Assembly (NCBI GenBank): GCA_030674185.1
Contig: CM060307.1
Coordinates: forward strand, 35,737,798-35,801,797
Length of the DNA: 64,000 nucleotides
Direction of reading: 5' to 3'
From: Monoplex corrugatus
Lineage: Eukaryota; Mollusca; Gastropoda; Littorinimorpha; Ranellidae
A program made the translations under genes and the position numbers. The notes under the pieces were generated by a model. That model had not been told where the DNA came from. It saw nothing but the letters and a program-made list of their open reading frames with translations, and did not search any database. Each line of letters starts with the position of its first letter. Within the stretch, counting starts at the first letter, position 1. Of the stretch, positions 23,855 to 35,410 are shown piece after piece.

Positions 23855-23994
23855 GATTATCAACATGGGCATCACTTTCTATGAATGTAACCAGTGTGTT
23901 TTCTGTGATTCACTCTGTTCAAGTGGAAATGGAGCCAACAAGGAGGAAAGTAAAAATGGATCTTAGTCAGTAGCTGAGTGATGATAGGCCTGTA

Positions 23995-24045
23995 CACTAC
24001 TGATACCAAGTATCAACACTACTGATACCAAGTATCACTATCAGC
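23995..24045. repeat. Small direct repeat of hairpin-forming units
   Basis: 'ACTACTGATACCAAGTATCA' occurs twice in tandem; each unit contains the inverted pair TGATAC/GTATCA. It sits between the convergent 3' ends of B and MRPS18C. Confidence 0.6.
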
Positions 24046-24119
24046 TTTTTTCCTCTTTCATTCTCTCCACAAGCATGTAGTTAAAAACAAACCAAAACAG
24101 TTTTCTCTTTAAAATTTTG

Positions 24120-24125
24120 TTTATT
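24120..24125 (-). terminator. MRPS18C: AATAAA polyadenylation signal for MRPS18C
   Basis: Plus-strand TTTATT reads AATAAA on the minus strand, 138 nt after the MRPS18C stop codon. Confidence 0.5.
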
Positions 24126-24262
24126 CTCCCCCTCCCCCTCCCCCTTTTTTTTAAACAATTTTGACATCCACACTTCAATCTATAATCCACAATTCAAAAC
24201 ACACTGTACAAAGTCATCACAATCATACAGACATTCAAACTTATTACAAGATGCTGTGCCAA

Positions 24263-27200
24263 TCATTTGGCTGGTCTGAATGGATCAAACAGGCGTGGAT
24301 CTTTCAAATATTCCGACTTCTTGTGCATGTATGGCATGTAACCTGCAACACAAAATAACCTATTGACACAAAATCATCAATTTAAATATCATCATCATCA
24401 TCTTCACCACTGTCATATAATAATAATAATAATTGTGATGATGACAGCAATAATGATAGTAATTATGAATTTTAATATCTTTCTTGCACAGAACTGTTTT
24501 CCAAACTCACTTGGACCTGCTGCTCATGTAAACATAAATATATATAAATCATGACAGTAGTAAAATATTGTTTTCCACTGAAATACCCAAGCATGATTTT
24601 TTAAACTTACTATAATTTACATGGGCTCATGAAATCATTTAGCATGCATGCCTACCAAAGATGCAAACAGTGCAAAAAGTAGAGGAGGGTGTGGTCAGCT
24701 TGTCTAAGACTTCGTCTTAAAGTTCTAAACAATCTCATTATGTGTAATACACAGCAAGTCTGTGCAAAAGTGCACTATGCAAAAATGATTTAATATATAA
24801 CAAAAATATCCATTTTAGATGGATAAAAAAACAGAATATGACAACACAATATGGGAAATGGGTCTGTTTCTCTCTCTTTTTGTTGTTGTTGTTGCTGTTA
24901 TTAATTATTAGAACTTTTCTTTGTTGCTGGAACAGTCCTAAAATGATAACTTTATGTTCTGCAACTCCAGGAACAGCTCAGAAATAAAGTCTCTCATACT
25001 GGATGGAGTCTGGGGCAGTGTAGGCCCAGTGATATACCTGGGGTCTCCCCCCATCTTTATGAATGTACGGCTAAAGATGACATGAAGGTATTTCACACAA
25101 TTCAGTTTCACCCACCTGCTATACGTGACTGCTTGATGGCCGTGGCCACTCGTCTCTGCATGGGTATACACAAACCAGTGACCTGACGCCCGTAGATGCG
25201 TCCTGTGTAGGGCGACACAAACTGACTCAGCAACCTCACATTCTGCACACAATGTGAAAAGTGGTAAAAAATGGGAAAGGTTGTCAAAACTATATCCTGG
25301 AAAAAGTTATCATGAATATCTCTCAGGCAAGATGTAAAAAAATCTCTTTGGAAAAACTGTCAAACATATCTTTTGTAACATTATATTCTTATATGAATCG
25401 AGGCAGCAGAGATGTGGTTTTATAGGAGACTATTACAAGTCAAATGGACAGACGGAAGAACTAATAAGAAGAACTTGATACCACCCGAAAACTACTAGCA
25501 GACATCAACAAGAAAATACTAAAGCACATTGGCCATGTGTTACACAACAAGAACACGGACCTCATGGCAACCATCTTTCAAGGAAAAACAGGGGCAAAAA
25601 GGAAGAAAGACAGACCTCCAATCTCATACATCAAGAACATAACCAACATCAGTGGCCTAAATATTCAAGAAATTGTCCACAAAAGTCAAGACAGAGTGGT
25701 CTGGCAGGAGATGGTGGCATCCAGATGTGCAGAAGCCAACACCAAACCTGGTGACGCCGACAGGTGAGATACTCTGATATATCATACATAAACTCTCATT
25801 ACTGTCCTCTTGCTTGTGTAACAACCTGCTTATTGAGTGCAGAGTTAAAAAATTTGCAATCTCCCCTTACCAACCCATCTTCCTCCCTGACTGTGTCTAA
25901 GATACAAATGGGTCAGTTCTTTCTGGTTTTGACAAGAAAATACTGATATACTTTTCTGTGCAAAAAGCACAAAATGTAATCTGTACAGCCATTTGTCCTT
26001 GTGCAATAATCAAACGCACTTTATTCTCTGCTTGCTTCCAACACATCTGGACAGGAAATGTCTTTTTCATCTGAAAGAGTCCAGTTCAATGACCAATACT
26101 GATTCCTCACAGAAAAATATAGGGTAATTGAAAAGTGTGACAAAACTGAAGATAAGCAACTTCTAACATGAGTTCACCAACAGTCAGTAAACGTTTCCCA
26201 TAAGCAAGCCAATCATCTCAAATATTTAACTCTTCGTAGACGTGACAGCGGATATTCCGCTGCAGCCAGCAAGGCTGTTAGAGACATGACAGCGGACATT
26301 CCACTGCAGTTGGCCAAACCATTAGAGACGTGACAGCAGATATTCCGCTGCGGTTTTTAAAAATAGATGCAAGCCGGTCGCTGGTCTAATGGAACTAACT
26401 ACACATATAGGAACACTCTCTGGTATCTTCTGAAGTGTTTGTTACTTCCCTTGCATCGATTTTATCCCGATTAGTCACAGTTTCTTGCCTTTATCCACAC
26501 CAACCGGAGTGACCGTCCTTGCACCAAAATGGCGACATTTAGGCCTTCTTCTTCTTCTTCTTCAAAGGATCGTCATAATCACTTTGCTACTTCACCTGTG
26601 TGAAAACATTGCACCAAAATGGCGACATTTAGGCCTTCTTCTGCTTCTTCAAAGGATCGTCATAATCACTTTGCTGCATCACCTGTTTGTTCTTTTATAT
26701 CTTCTGGTCATACCAAGGACTTGTGATTACCTGGATTTCTGGATTACCTGGTCAAGAATGGGTGTTTCACTGACTTTATGTGTTGGATTACTGTCGTCGG
26801 CTGCAATCAAAAACTTTTTTCCCAGAGCCAAAACCCTACTCCATTTCACCTTCTAGGAAGGTAAGTAGAATAGATGTACTGTCCTTGTATGTAGCTTCAG
26901 CTCAAAGAGCGTAAACTGAATTTTATTTTGATATAACATATGTTCTTGTGCTGTAAAATCTGTATTTTTGAGAATTTTTTGAAAACCCCCCAAAATCGTG
27001 CGTCAGCAAGGGTTGTGGCAGGTCCCGTTGATCGCGTCCACAGTGGTTGTGCAAGGCCACTATATTACGTCTTGAAAGAGTTTTTTTAAAAAAATTAATT
27101 TCAGATAATGTTATGATGTTTTTGGGGTGTGGGATGATTGTATATGTACAAACATTTTACTTATATGTACAAACACTTTAATATCTTTTTGGGAAATCCT

Positions 27201-28257
27201 GAATCATTCATGCTGAGAAAATGTATTTTTTATACTTTATCTGCTAAATTAGTAAATAGTTTGATGTCTGAAAATCATTTAAAATGAAATTTTACTTTGA
27301 AATATGTCAGCATTGTTTTTGTGTGGTGACACAACTAAGTGGCCACGACTCCTTGACAAAATCTATGGTCTAAAGTACAAATACCTATCACTGGTTTCCT
27401 GATCTACAGTAAAGCCTGCAGGTTATCTGGATATCTATCAATAATGGTTAAGAAATCCTTGTGATTTAAATCTTGTGGTATGATAGTAACTATGCTTTGC
27501 CTTTACCATTAATACATATTCTTTATCTAAAATAAACAAGTTTAAGGAAAAAAAAGAAGAAGAAATGCTGATGATGCATTTTGTTAAAGACAAACATAGT
27601 CAATCCACAAAATTTTCATCTCTTTCAAAAACAATGTGATAATACTTGCCTTATAATTCACATCAAGGTCATGCTGGCATAAGATACACCGCTTGTGTTC
27701 TTTCTGATAAGGATCTGGCATGCCTGACACTGGCTGGAACAAAATAAAAAGTAAGTGTTAGCTTTTTTTTTTTTTTTTTTTTTTTTGTAAAATCTACCAC
27801 AAAACAACCAGTAACATCATTAACAGCTCAAAGCCAAAGGAGACTGACAAACCAGAAGCATCCATCCACCTACACTCTTGAAAGCAACCACCTACTCCTC
27901 TTTTAGTATCATAGAGATTTAATAATAATAATAATATATTTTATTTATATAGCGCAAAATCTTGATAAAATCAAATCTAAGCGCTGAGCGTATACATGCA
28001 TACATACCTACATACATATGAGCGTATACATGCATACATACATGCATACATACTTACATACATAAATCTAAGCTGAGCGTATACATGCATACATACATAC
28101 ATACATAAATCTAAGCGTATACATATATACATACATACATACATACATACGTACGCACATGCATACATAATAATTACAATATTTATATAGCGCAAAATCT
28201 CGACAAAATCAAATCCAAGCGCCGAAAAGGCACGCACGCACGCACACGCACGCACAC

Positions 28258-28294
<37 letters not shown>

Positions 28295-31200
28295 CATGGC
28301 CACAAATGGGGAGAAAGAATAAAAGCAATAAAAGCAAGAATAAAAGCAATGGAAAACCACAGAGAGCACATCATATACAATTATATATTAAAACAAAGTG
28401 ATTCCCCTCCGAGCGGAGACAGGCTGCAGAGGGGGGTTGAGTGAGGTTAGGATTTTATGCAGAGGAGAAAAGGTGAGTTTTGAGAGCGGACTTGAAGGAG
28501 GCAAAAGTAGGTTGCTGACGGACTGAGAGAGGAAGTTTGTTCCAGGAGAGTGGACCAGAAACAGAGAAGGCTCGTGGACCATAGGTATTGAGCTTAGTGC
28601 GTGGAAAGCGAAAAGTCAGAGGATCGGAGGCAGAGCGGAGGGTACGTGAGGGAACATAGATCTCAAGTAGGCTTGACAGGTAATCGGGGGCTGCGTTATT
28701 GAGGCTTTTGTAGCACATGGTGTCTAGTTTGTACTGTATGCGCTTTGATACAGGGAGCCAGTGAAGTTGTGCCAGGAGAGGAGATATATGTGGTCAGCTT
28801 TTTTCTTTTTGAGTACAAGGCGTACAGCATTGTTTTGAATGCGCTGTAGGATGTGAATGGTGGAGGCAGGAAGACCAGACAGGAGTGAATTGCAATAGTC
28901 AATGCGAGACATTATGAAGGAGAGAACGAGTTTTGCAGTTGTTTCGACAGAGAGATACTTCCTGATCAGGCTTATACGATGGAGATGATAGTAGCAAGAT
29001 CTGGCAGTTTGAGAAACAAAGTTGTTCATGGACAGGTAGAGTCAATGCAGACACCAAGGTTTTTAGCTGAATCAGAAATTGGGACTTATTTTGTGGTTTA
29101 CATCAACTATGGCAATTATGATAAGTGTTAATGTTTTAACCAGTACACAGGAAAGAATACTCATGAAATAATACATAAGACATGTGTCAACAATTACATC
29201 AAATATGTAGATGATACATGTAACAATAATCTTAATTATGATGCGTGTCTGCAATTGTAAATCATACAATTACAAGACAAACTGATAAAGCTTCCATCAT
29301 AACATCACTAACAGTAACACCACCTCTTCACACCTGCCAACTCTGACTAGCAACAGAAAAATGAGAAATGAGCGACATAGCGCTATAACAGTTAGCATAA
29401 TTGATTCAAGACACGCTGACAGCATGAGATCAACCCTCAGGCAGGCCACAGAATTTTAGCAGGCTGGATGGCTCCTTTAAGAGAGCTGTGGATTCAGTAT
29501 CTCAAGTCTCCAGTTCGATCCCATTTCACACAAAAACTGGTCTGTCTGCTGCCCATATCAACACTCCAGTCAGTCTAGTGGTATTGGCTTCGCATTTCAT
29601 ACATCCTGTTTCCACCCCAATGCCCTTCCCACCTCCTTGTTTCAGGACCTTGCCAGTACATAGACTGATAGAGTATTGTGCAGGCTCAAAGAATCTGTCA
29701 AAAACAGATGGCAGATTGGGTAGTGTGCATATGGAATTCTCAGAATGCAATGATTCCCTCTTGAATAAACTCCAAACTCTACAACAGGCAGTGCTTTCCA
29801 CTAAAGACAACTTCAATGGTTGTCATGGTCTGGCCGGAGAACCTGACATAAAACTCTAGTGTCATTCATTACAGCTCTGTACCTTTTATTATTTATTAAC
29901 TCATTATGAACTGATTTTCCTTCTTTTGTCCATGAGATCAATGCTTATAAAAAACTTCAACTGTATATCAACTGATATCGTATATATATAACATCAGCTA
30001 ATACAATCTTCTTACATGTGCTGAAACTGACTGCTAAAAAAAGAAAAGTCCATATTTTCATTATATATCTGGCAGAAATCAAAACCTTGCCCAAATATTG
30101 GGTAACTTATGTTATAGTATACACAAGCTCACGTCCTTGACTGTGACTATTTCAGATCTCTTCCACATGGCATATGTAAGGTGTAGTACAATAAAATCAT
30201 CAGGATATAAAGACACCTCTCTGAGTAAAGTGAAAACACTATGAAAGTATGATCCAAATAATCTAAAATTACAAGAGATGTAACCAGACATGTCTCACTT
30301 TGTTGTCCTCCATTTCCTTCAGCAGTTTGACAATAAGGGACATTGTCGATCACAACAGGTGTCTTCTCTGCCTCAGCAGCAGTGGCCACTGCCTCATTTG
30401 ATGTAGATGAACTAGTTGAATCAGAATACTCCAAACGAGGCAGACTACAAGCAGCTGGAAATCTGTTCCATTTTGTCCATCTTGCTGGAAAAACAAATAC
30501 ATACACAGAGAAACCTGAATAATTATAAATTTAGACATAAAAAAAGAAAAGAAAAGAAAAACAAAGAAACAGTACATGCAGTATTACAACTTCCAGCTTT
30601 TTTGAAGATTTACAGACTTTTCCAAAACATCTAGAAAGACACAACTGTAAATGGCTTGGAGGAAAGTCGATGCAGAAATAAACTTAGTCGTAAAGAAAAT
30701 TTGCTGCAACTCTAAATAAACCCAAATATGTTATAAATATAATACACTGACAGATGGCTCAGTCACCATGAACAAATCTAGATGGGGCCTTCAAATTTCA
30801 ATGCCTAATGGAATGGAAGATGGGGCTTCATTGTCAAACAGAATAGAACTTAGAAGCACAATACAATAATTTGACAGAAAATGCATAGAAGGCCTAACAC
30901 AAGTCTAAAGATGGAAATTAAAATAGTCATGCAAGCTCTAAAACTGACAATATGAAATAGTTACATTATTTCATTACTTTCAATGAAACTACTTTCAAGT
31001 AAAGCCACCTCTAGAGACAAACTTGTATTCTAAATCTAAGTCTTGAAATCTCATCAGCTGTGGCATCAACACCACCAACTGGGAAGAAACTACATGCAGC
31101 TGAATAAGCTGACAACAGGAAAGCATGCACAGCACAATCACATCTAAATTATAGTAAACACAGAACAGTTACTATTCTACAGAGGAGTGAGTGGTAGATG

Positions 31201-32094
31201 CCGAGGTGGCAGGACTCTCCATGTAGCACCTGCAGAAGAAACAGTGCCTCCAGGATCCATCTTGTATCTCACATGGAGACCCAAACACCCAAAAATACAA
31301 TAATGGATCACTCCGATCAATATGTATGATCATTCCTCAGATCAACAGGAGCATCTAATAATTCATTGATTCCTCACCACACTGTCAAATGGCATGGCAA
31401 GTCTTCCTGATAAAAGTCATAGGTCAGTTTAGGTCTCCCTTGTTCCAGCACATCTCACACAAAATTAGGCTACACGACTGGAACAATTTTTTCCTTTGAG
31501 GACACTAAGGCTTGTACAACCTACCCCTCACTCGAGGGGTGGTGGTGGTAGAGGAGGGGGAAAAAAAACATTTACTAACTTCATGGTCGCATTTAAACAA
31601 ATTACGGCTAGCATTCTGCTTAGTAGAGCAGAGAGAGATAGGCCTAAAACTTCTGGACGAAGTACACGGGAGAATTAAACACTAAATCTCGCTTAAAACT
31701 TGGATCAATTTTATCTCTGTCAAATTTATGAATGGCCAAGTCGGTTAATTTTGTCAGGCAGAAAACAGCATAGATAATAATAATAATAATAATAATGTTT
31801 ATTTATATAGCGCATATTCCATGCAAACATGCTCACCAGCGCTTTACATTTCGCAAAACAAAAAATGTTCACAACTACGTATACAATGAGAAAACAACCA
31901 CCATCAAAGCTACACAAGTAAGAAGATACATCAAAAACCACAGAATATTCAAGTTCAAACACTGACTTACGCAATGAAACAACAACAGACCTTTCGTAAT
32001 AATAATAATAATAATAATAATGAGCATTTATATAGCGCACAGTCCAAAAAATTGCTTCTGGCGCTTTACAAGTACACACACACACACACACAGA

Positions 32095-32146
<52 letters not shown>

Positions 32147-32973
32147 CACGCACGCGCGCACGCACGCACACACACACACAAACACACACACACACAACAT
32201 ACACGATCGCAGGTTGTCAATATCATAAGCATAAAGAAGAAGCACCACGAAGAGGAGAAGTCAGCACGAGAACAGATGTGTTTTGAGTGAGGTTTTGAAA
32301 GAGGTAATAGACTCTGCGTGCCTGAGAGGAGTTGGTAGTGTATTCCACGTAGTGGGAGCCTGGTAAGAGAAAGATCGTTGGCCATAAGTCTTTGTCCTCA
32401 CAGAGGGAATGCGGAGAAGTCTAGTGTCAGATGAAGAGCGGAGAGAGCGAGAAGGAGTGTAAATGTGAACAAGTTCAGAGAGGTATTCAGGGCCAGTGCC
32501 AGAGACAGCATGGTAGGTCAGTGAAGAAATTTTGTAATCTATCCTGTCTGAGATGGGAAGCCAGTGAAGTGAGTGAAGCAAAGGAGAGACATGTTCAAAT
32601 TTAGATACGATCAAACTGTCCGTTAATTTTGCATCAAACTGTCCGTTAATTTTGCCAGGCAGACCACTGCATAATAATGTTGTAGCGAGTAGGCTAGTGT
32701 GCATCAAAGGGTAAGTCAAGTCAAGTAGCACTACCTTAGACCTAGGCTAAGTACTAACTGTGACCTACTACCTATCATCCTATGCATTGACTGGGGTCAA
32801 CTGTCAAGTACATATCAGTGCCATTATTGCATGCACAGTATTAAAGTAACTCTACTGTGTTACTGAATGCCAGCAAATTATTTCAGATGTCTCATGCATT
32901 TCAAGTCCTACCAACCTGAGTGTATTGCTAGTCTACGACCCAGCGAACGCAGAAAGTTACCGGAGGCCGCCAT
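24263..32973 (-). CDS. MRPS18C: Mitochondrial small-subunit ribosomal protein bS18m (MRPS18C)
   Basis: Five exons on the minus strand: 32973-32916 (ATG at 32973), 30484-30299, 27729-27650, 25242-25116 and 24342-24263 (TGA 24265-24263). They total 531 nt, 176 residues, with every junction in phase. The protein is a structural component of the mitoribosome small subunit. Exon 1 ([19 protein letters not shown]) looks like a mitochondrial presequence: basic, with no acidic residues. Exon 2 is a Ser/Thr/Ala-rich linker. Exon 3 carries [12 protein letters not shown]. Exon 4 carries [18 protein letters not shown] and [11 protein letters not shown], the S18 core. Exon 5 ends [15 protein letters not shown]. 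Human MRPS18C is about 142 residues; the excess here is the linker. The Cys in FTGCIYG that I recall for the human protein is Arg here. The exon 3 donor is GC, not GT. Identification is firm. Confidence 0.93.
25475..25768 (+). pseudogene. RTE-type LINE C-terminal fragment
   Basis: Open frame: [40 protein letters not shown] and [20 protein letters not shown], then TGA. This is the conserved C-terminal tail of RTE-type LINE polyproteins. No RT core is present, only about 100 codons. It lies on the plus strand in intron 3 of MRPS18C. Confidence 0.75.
26235..26360. repeat. Three tandem hairpin units 'GACAGCGGATATTCCGCTGC'
   Basis: Three copies, spaced about 50-55 bp, of '(A/C)GTGACAGC(G/A)GA(T/C)ATTCC(G/A)CTGC'. 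Each contains an inverted pair AGCGGA/TCCGCT around a 3-nt loop. It lies in intron 3 of MRPS18C. Confidence 0.75.
26521..26690 (+). repeat. 90-bp tandem duplication beginning GCACCAAAATGGCGACATTT
   Basis: Units start at 26521 and 26611. They share 'ATTTAGGCCTTCTTC', a variable TTC run, and 'AAAGGATCGTCATAATCACTTTGCT'. An ATGGCG and CT-rich sequence are included in each. Confidence 0.85.
26880..27640. other. Intronic sequence without recognised features
   Basis: AT-rich, with one CpG-bearing patch at 26990-27070 ('AAATCGTGCGTCAGC', 'CGTTGATCGCGTCC'). No exon or repeat recognised. Confidence 0.4.
27647..27650 (-). other. MRPS18C: GC-AG intron donor in MRPS18C
   Basis: Exon 3 ends ...TATAAG followed by GCAAGT on the minus strand. 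Phase to the next exon at 25242 (AG acceptor, phase 0) is exact, and the protein continues as VNYK-NVRLL as in the family. GC donors are a known minor class, usually with a strong match elsewhere, as here (AAG/GCAAGT). Confidence 0.8.
27918..28165 (-). repeat. Extra L2-type LINE 3' end and (CATA)n tandem array
   Basis: 'TTTATATAGCGCAAAATCTTGATAAAATCAAATCTAAGCGCTG' at 27943-27987 is the same 3' end found at 28165-28220. Between them are four units built on 'GAGCGTATACATGCATACATACATACATAAATCTAAGC'. The element's 3' terminus has been duplicated and expanded. Confidence 0.75.
28165..29085 (-). mobile_element. L2/CR1-type LINE, 5'-truncated copy 2
   Basis: Minus strand from 29083: homologous to copy 1 from [20 protein letters not shown] onward. 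It has [20 protein letters not shown], then (frame break near 28790) [19 protein letters not shown] to LKTHLFSSA, then a (GT)n 3' UTR. By eye it matches 20876-21760 with only scattered changes plus short indels, so both insertions are young. It lies in intron 2 of MRPS18C, in the same strand sense as MRPS18C. Confidence 0.88.
29455..29795 (+). repeat. SINE family 1 copy, long and well preserved
   Basis: Head 'GCTCCTTTAAGAGAGCTGTGGATTCAGTATCTCAAGTCTCCAGTTCGATCCC' with a B-box-like GTTCGATCC. Body 'TGTTTCAGGACCTTGCCAGTACATAG' and 'GGCAGATTGGGTAGTGTGCATATGGAATTCTC'. It gives spurious open frames on both strands. Confidence 0.65.
31055..31290 (+). repeat. Interspersed repeat, second copy of the 3100-3400 element
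   Basis: See the copy at 3100-3400. Both copies are on the plus strand; this one is more degraded. Confidence 0.5.
31743..32690 (-). mobile_element. CR1/L2-type LINE 3' fragment, with nested tails
   Basis: The minus strand reads [40 protein letters not shown] and [20 protein letters not shown] down to [12 protein letters not shown], then TGA... near 32261. A (GT)n tract and a 3' end 'GCGCCAGAAGCAATTTTTTGGACTGTGCGCTATATAAATGCTC' follow, to about 32000. A second, different tail ('GCGCTGGTGAGCATG...GCGCTATATAAATAAAC') occupies 31771-31850. Flanks 31743-31775 and 32641-32675 are similar ('GTTAATTTTG(T/C)CAGGCAGA'). Confidence 0.75.
32075..32197. repeat. (CA)n microsatellite in LINE 3' UTR
   Basis: CA run with GCAC interruptions inside the LINE tail. 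Confidence 0.95.
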
Positions 32974-33184
32974 GTTTTCTATCTTGGCTATACAAGCAGC
33001 CTCGATACATCCAGATATAGCGACATCTGGAATTCCTTTAACAGGCAGACCTAACAAAAACAGATGACACACAGACAACACACGAAGAAAAAAGTGGCAA
33101 ATATACCCTGTCCAGACACCAGAAAAAACACGAAAATACAATCAGAATTAGCATCCAATACAACCAGACAAGACAGGCGCAAAT

Positions 33185-35140
33185 TTTCGGCCAACTGGCC
33201 TTAGTCAAGCGTGAATGTCAGATAACAAACAAACGAACAAACAAACACCAAATACAAAAATTAGGAGAAAAAGACTGAATCTTCCCTGCTGCTTCGTCCA
33301 GTGGGAGAAGAGGACTAATATTGTCTGCTTGAACGCGGGCAGTCGCACTTGTTTTGGATGCCTTGTCCAACCAAATAAACAAACTGCCTATAAACTCAAC
33401 AGGTACAAACGAAGAACGAAGAAATCATTCTGGACATACATCAAGTCCCAGCTCACGGAAGCAGCCGGTGTCTCTCCATTGAAAGTAGCTGGCAAGCTAG
33501 TCACAGAAGCAAAGGATAAGGCAGAAGCACTGAACGCGCAGTTTCAGTCGGCATTCCGCAGCAAACTATCCTGCTCACCAGAAGAATTCAAGACTTGGAC
33601 TGGCATGAGTCCAGAGCTTGAAGGACACACATGTGACCACATCCATATCTCAGTAGCAGGAGTCAGAAAGTTGCTAAAGGCCTAAACCTGAGCAAACCCC
33701 CTGGACCAGACGGAATCAACCCCCGCCTCCTGAAGGAAATTGCGGATGAAATTGCCCCAGCTCTGACGCTTCTCTTTCAGTCCTCCATCAACACAGGCAT
33801 TGTCCCAGAGGACTGGAAAACGGCAAACGTCTCCCCAGTGTTCAAGAAGGGTGAATGATACAGGCCTAAAAACTATCGCCCCATCTCCATCACGAGTGTC
33901 CCATGCAAAATCCTAGAGCACATTGTAGTAAGCACAATCATGGGATTTGCAAAGGCAAACAATATCCTGCGTGAGGAATAGTACGGTTTCCGGCGAGGCA
34001 GATCTTGCGAAAGTCAACTGCTGGGCTTGCGGATGAACTATCCTACAACATGGAGAAGGGGAAACAGTCAGACGTCCTAGTGATGGATTTTTTGAAAGCC
34101 TTCGACAAGGTCTGCCACTCCCTTCTAATCCACAAGCTCCGACGTTACGGGATCATTGGCCACGTCCATGAATGGATCAAGAACGTCCTGGCAAATCAAC
34201 AGCAGGCGGTGGTTGTTGATGAAGCTTCCTCAAAGGCCATTCCAGTAGAGTCAGGAGTCCCCCAGGGATCAGTCCTGGGCCCTGCCCTTTTTCTCCTCTA
34301 CATCAACGACCTCCCTGAGCATCTCTACTCAACACCACGGCTCTTTGCAGACGACACTCTCTGCCACAAAACTGTAATTTCCCCCTAAGACCAAAGGAAG
34401 CTACAAGAGGACCTGGACCACATGGCGGATTGGGAAACTAAATGGAGGATGTCTTTCCACCCTGACAAGTGCCAAGCACTCCATATCTCCAGGAAGAGAA
34501 ACACACTGACTGGCACGTACTATCTCCACGGCCAAAATCTCAAAAGAGTAGAGGAGACAAAGTACCTGGGGGTCACCATCTCCCAAGACCTCTGCTGGGA
34601 CGCCCACATTTCCAATATGACAAACAGGGCAAACAAGACCTTAGGTTTTCTCAGGCGAAACCTGAGAGTGGGTTCCATCAACATCAAGGAAACAGCCTAC
34701 AAAGCCCTGGTTCGTCCCACTCTAGAATATGCCTCACCTGTCTGGGACCCCTACACTGCCAAAAACATCGAGAACATCGAGAAGATCCAACGTCGTGCAG
34801 CTCGAGAGGTTGTGAACCGCCACTGTCCCACCTCAAGTGTCGATTCCATACTGACACATCTACAGTGGTCCACCCTAGCAGACAGAAGAAGAGTAGCAAG
34901 GCTGACCACCTTCTTCAAATACCATTGAGAAGAGGTCAGCATCAACACCCCATTCAGGCCAACACCAAACACCCCAGCACGGTCCACAAGACAGTCACAC
35001 AGGGAGACGTACCTCCTCCCTGCCTGTAAAACGAATTACAGGAAGTGCTCAATCTTCCCGAGGACTGTCAGGGACTGGAACAATCTGCCCCCTGAGGTTA
35101 TCTCCTCAGCCTCGGTGGAGTGCTTCAAGTCCCGAATCTG
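33185..35140 (+). pseudogene. Jockey/CR1-type non-LTR retrotransposon, inactive
   Basis: Plus-strand RT in broken frames: KPPGPDGINPRLLKEIADEI, NYRPISITSVPCKILEHIV, VMDFLKAFDKVCHSLLIHKL, GVPQGSVLGPALFLLYINDL, RLFADDTLC, ETKYLGVTISQDLCWDAHIS, RPTLEYASPVWDPYTAKNIE and finally TNYRKCSIFPRTVRDWNNLP. Stops at about 33685, 33856 (TGA), 33979 (TAG) and 34386 (TAA), plus frame breaks, make it dead. The catalytic FADD is still readable. No endonuclease domain is seen, so it is 5'-truncated. Confidence 0.88.
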
Positions 35141-35410
35141 ACCAGCCAGCCCCCCTCCCCCTCCTCTACCACCACCACCCCACTGCCAGTTCTACATACC
35201 AACATCCTTGCCAGCGGAAACCCCCAGTTCAATACACATCAGAACCATCAAAATGATGATGGTGGATGTTCAAAGAAAGAAAGAAAGAAGAAGAAGAAGA
35301 AGACGCAATACATCCACAGCCTTCTCTTTCCTTCCTTTCAAGATCAAGTGAAAGGAGAACCTCCGAGATGAAACCTGAGTATACGCATCCATGACTCTCT
35401 CTGTCTCTCT

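Noticed and set aside
34469..35029. 186-codon plus-strand frame in a second reading
   Set aside because: Overlaps the reverse transcriptase frame ETKYLGVTISQD..., which matches the family; the other frame is a shadow.
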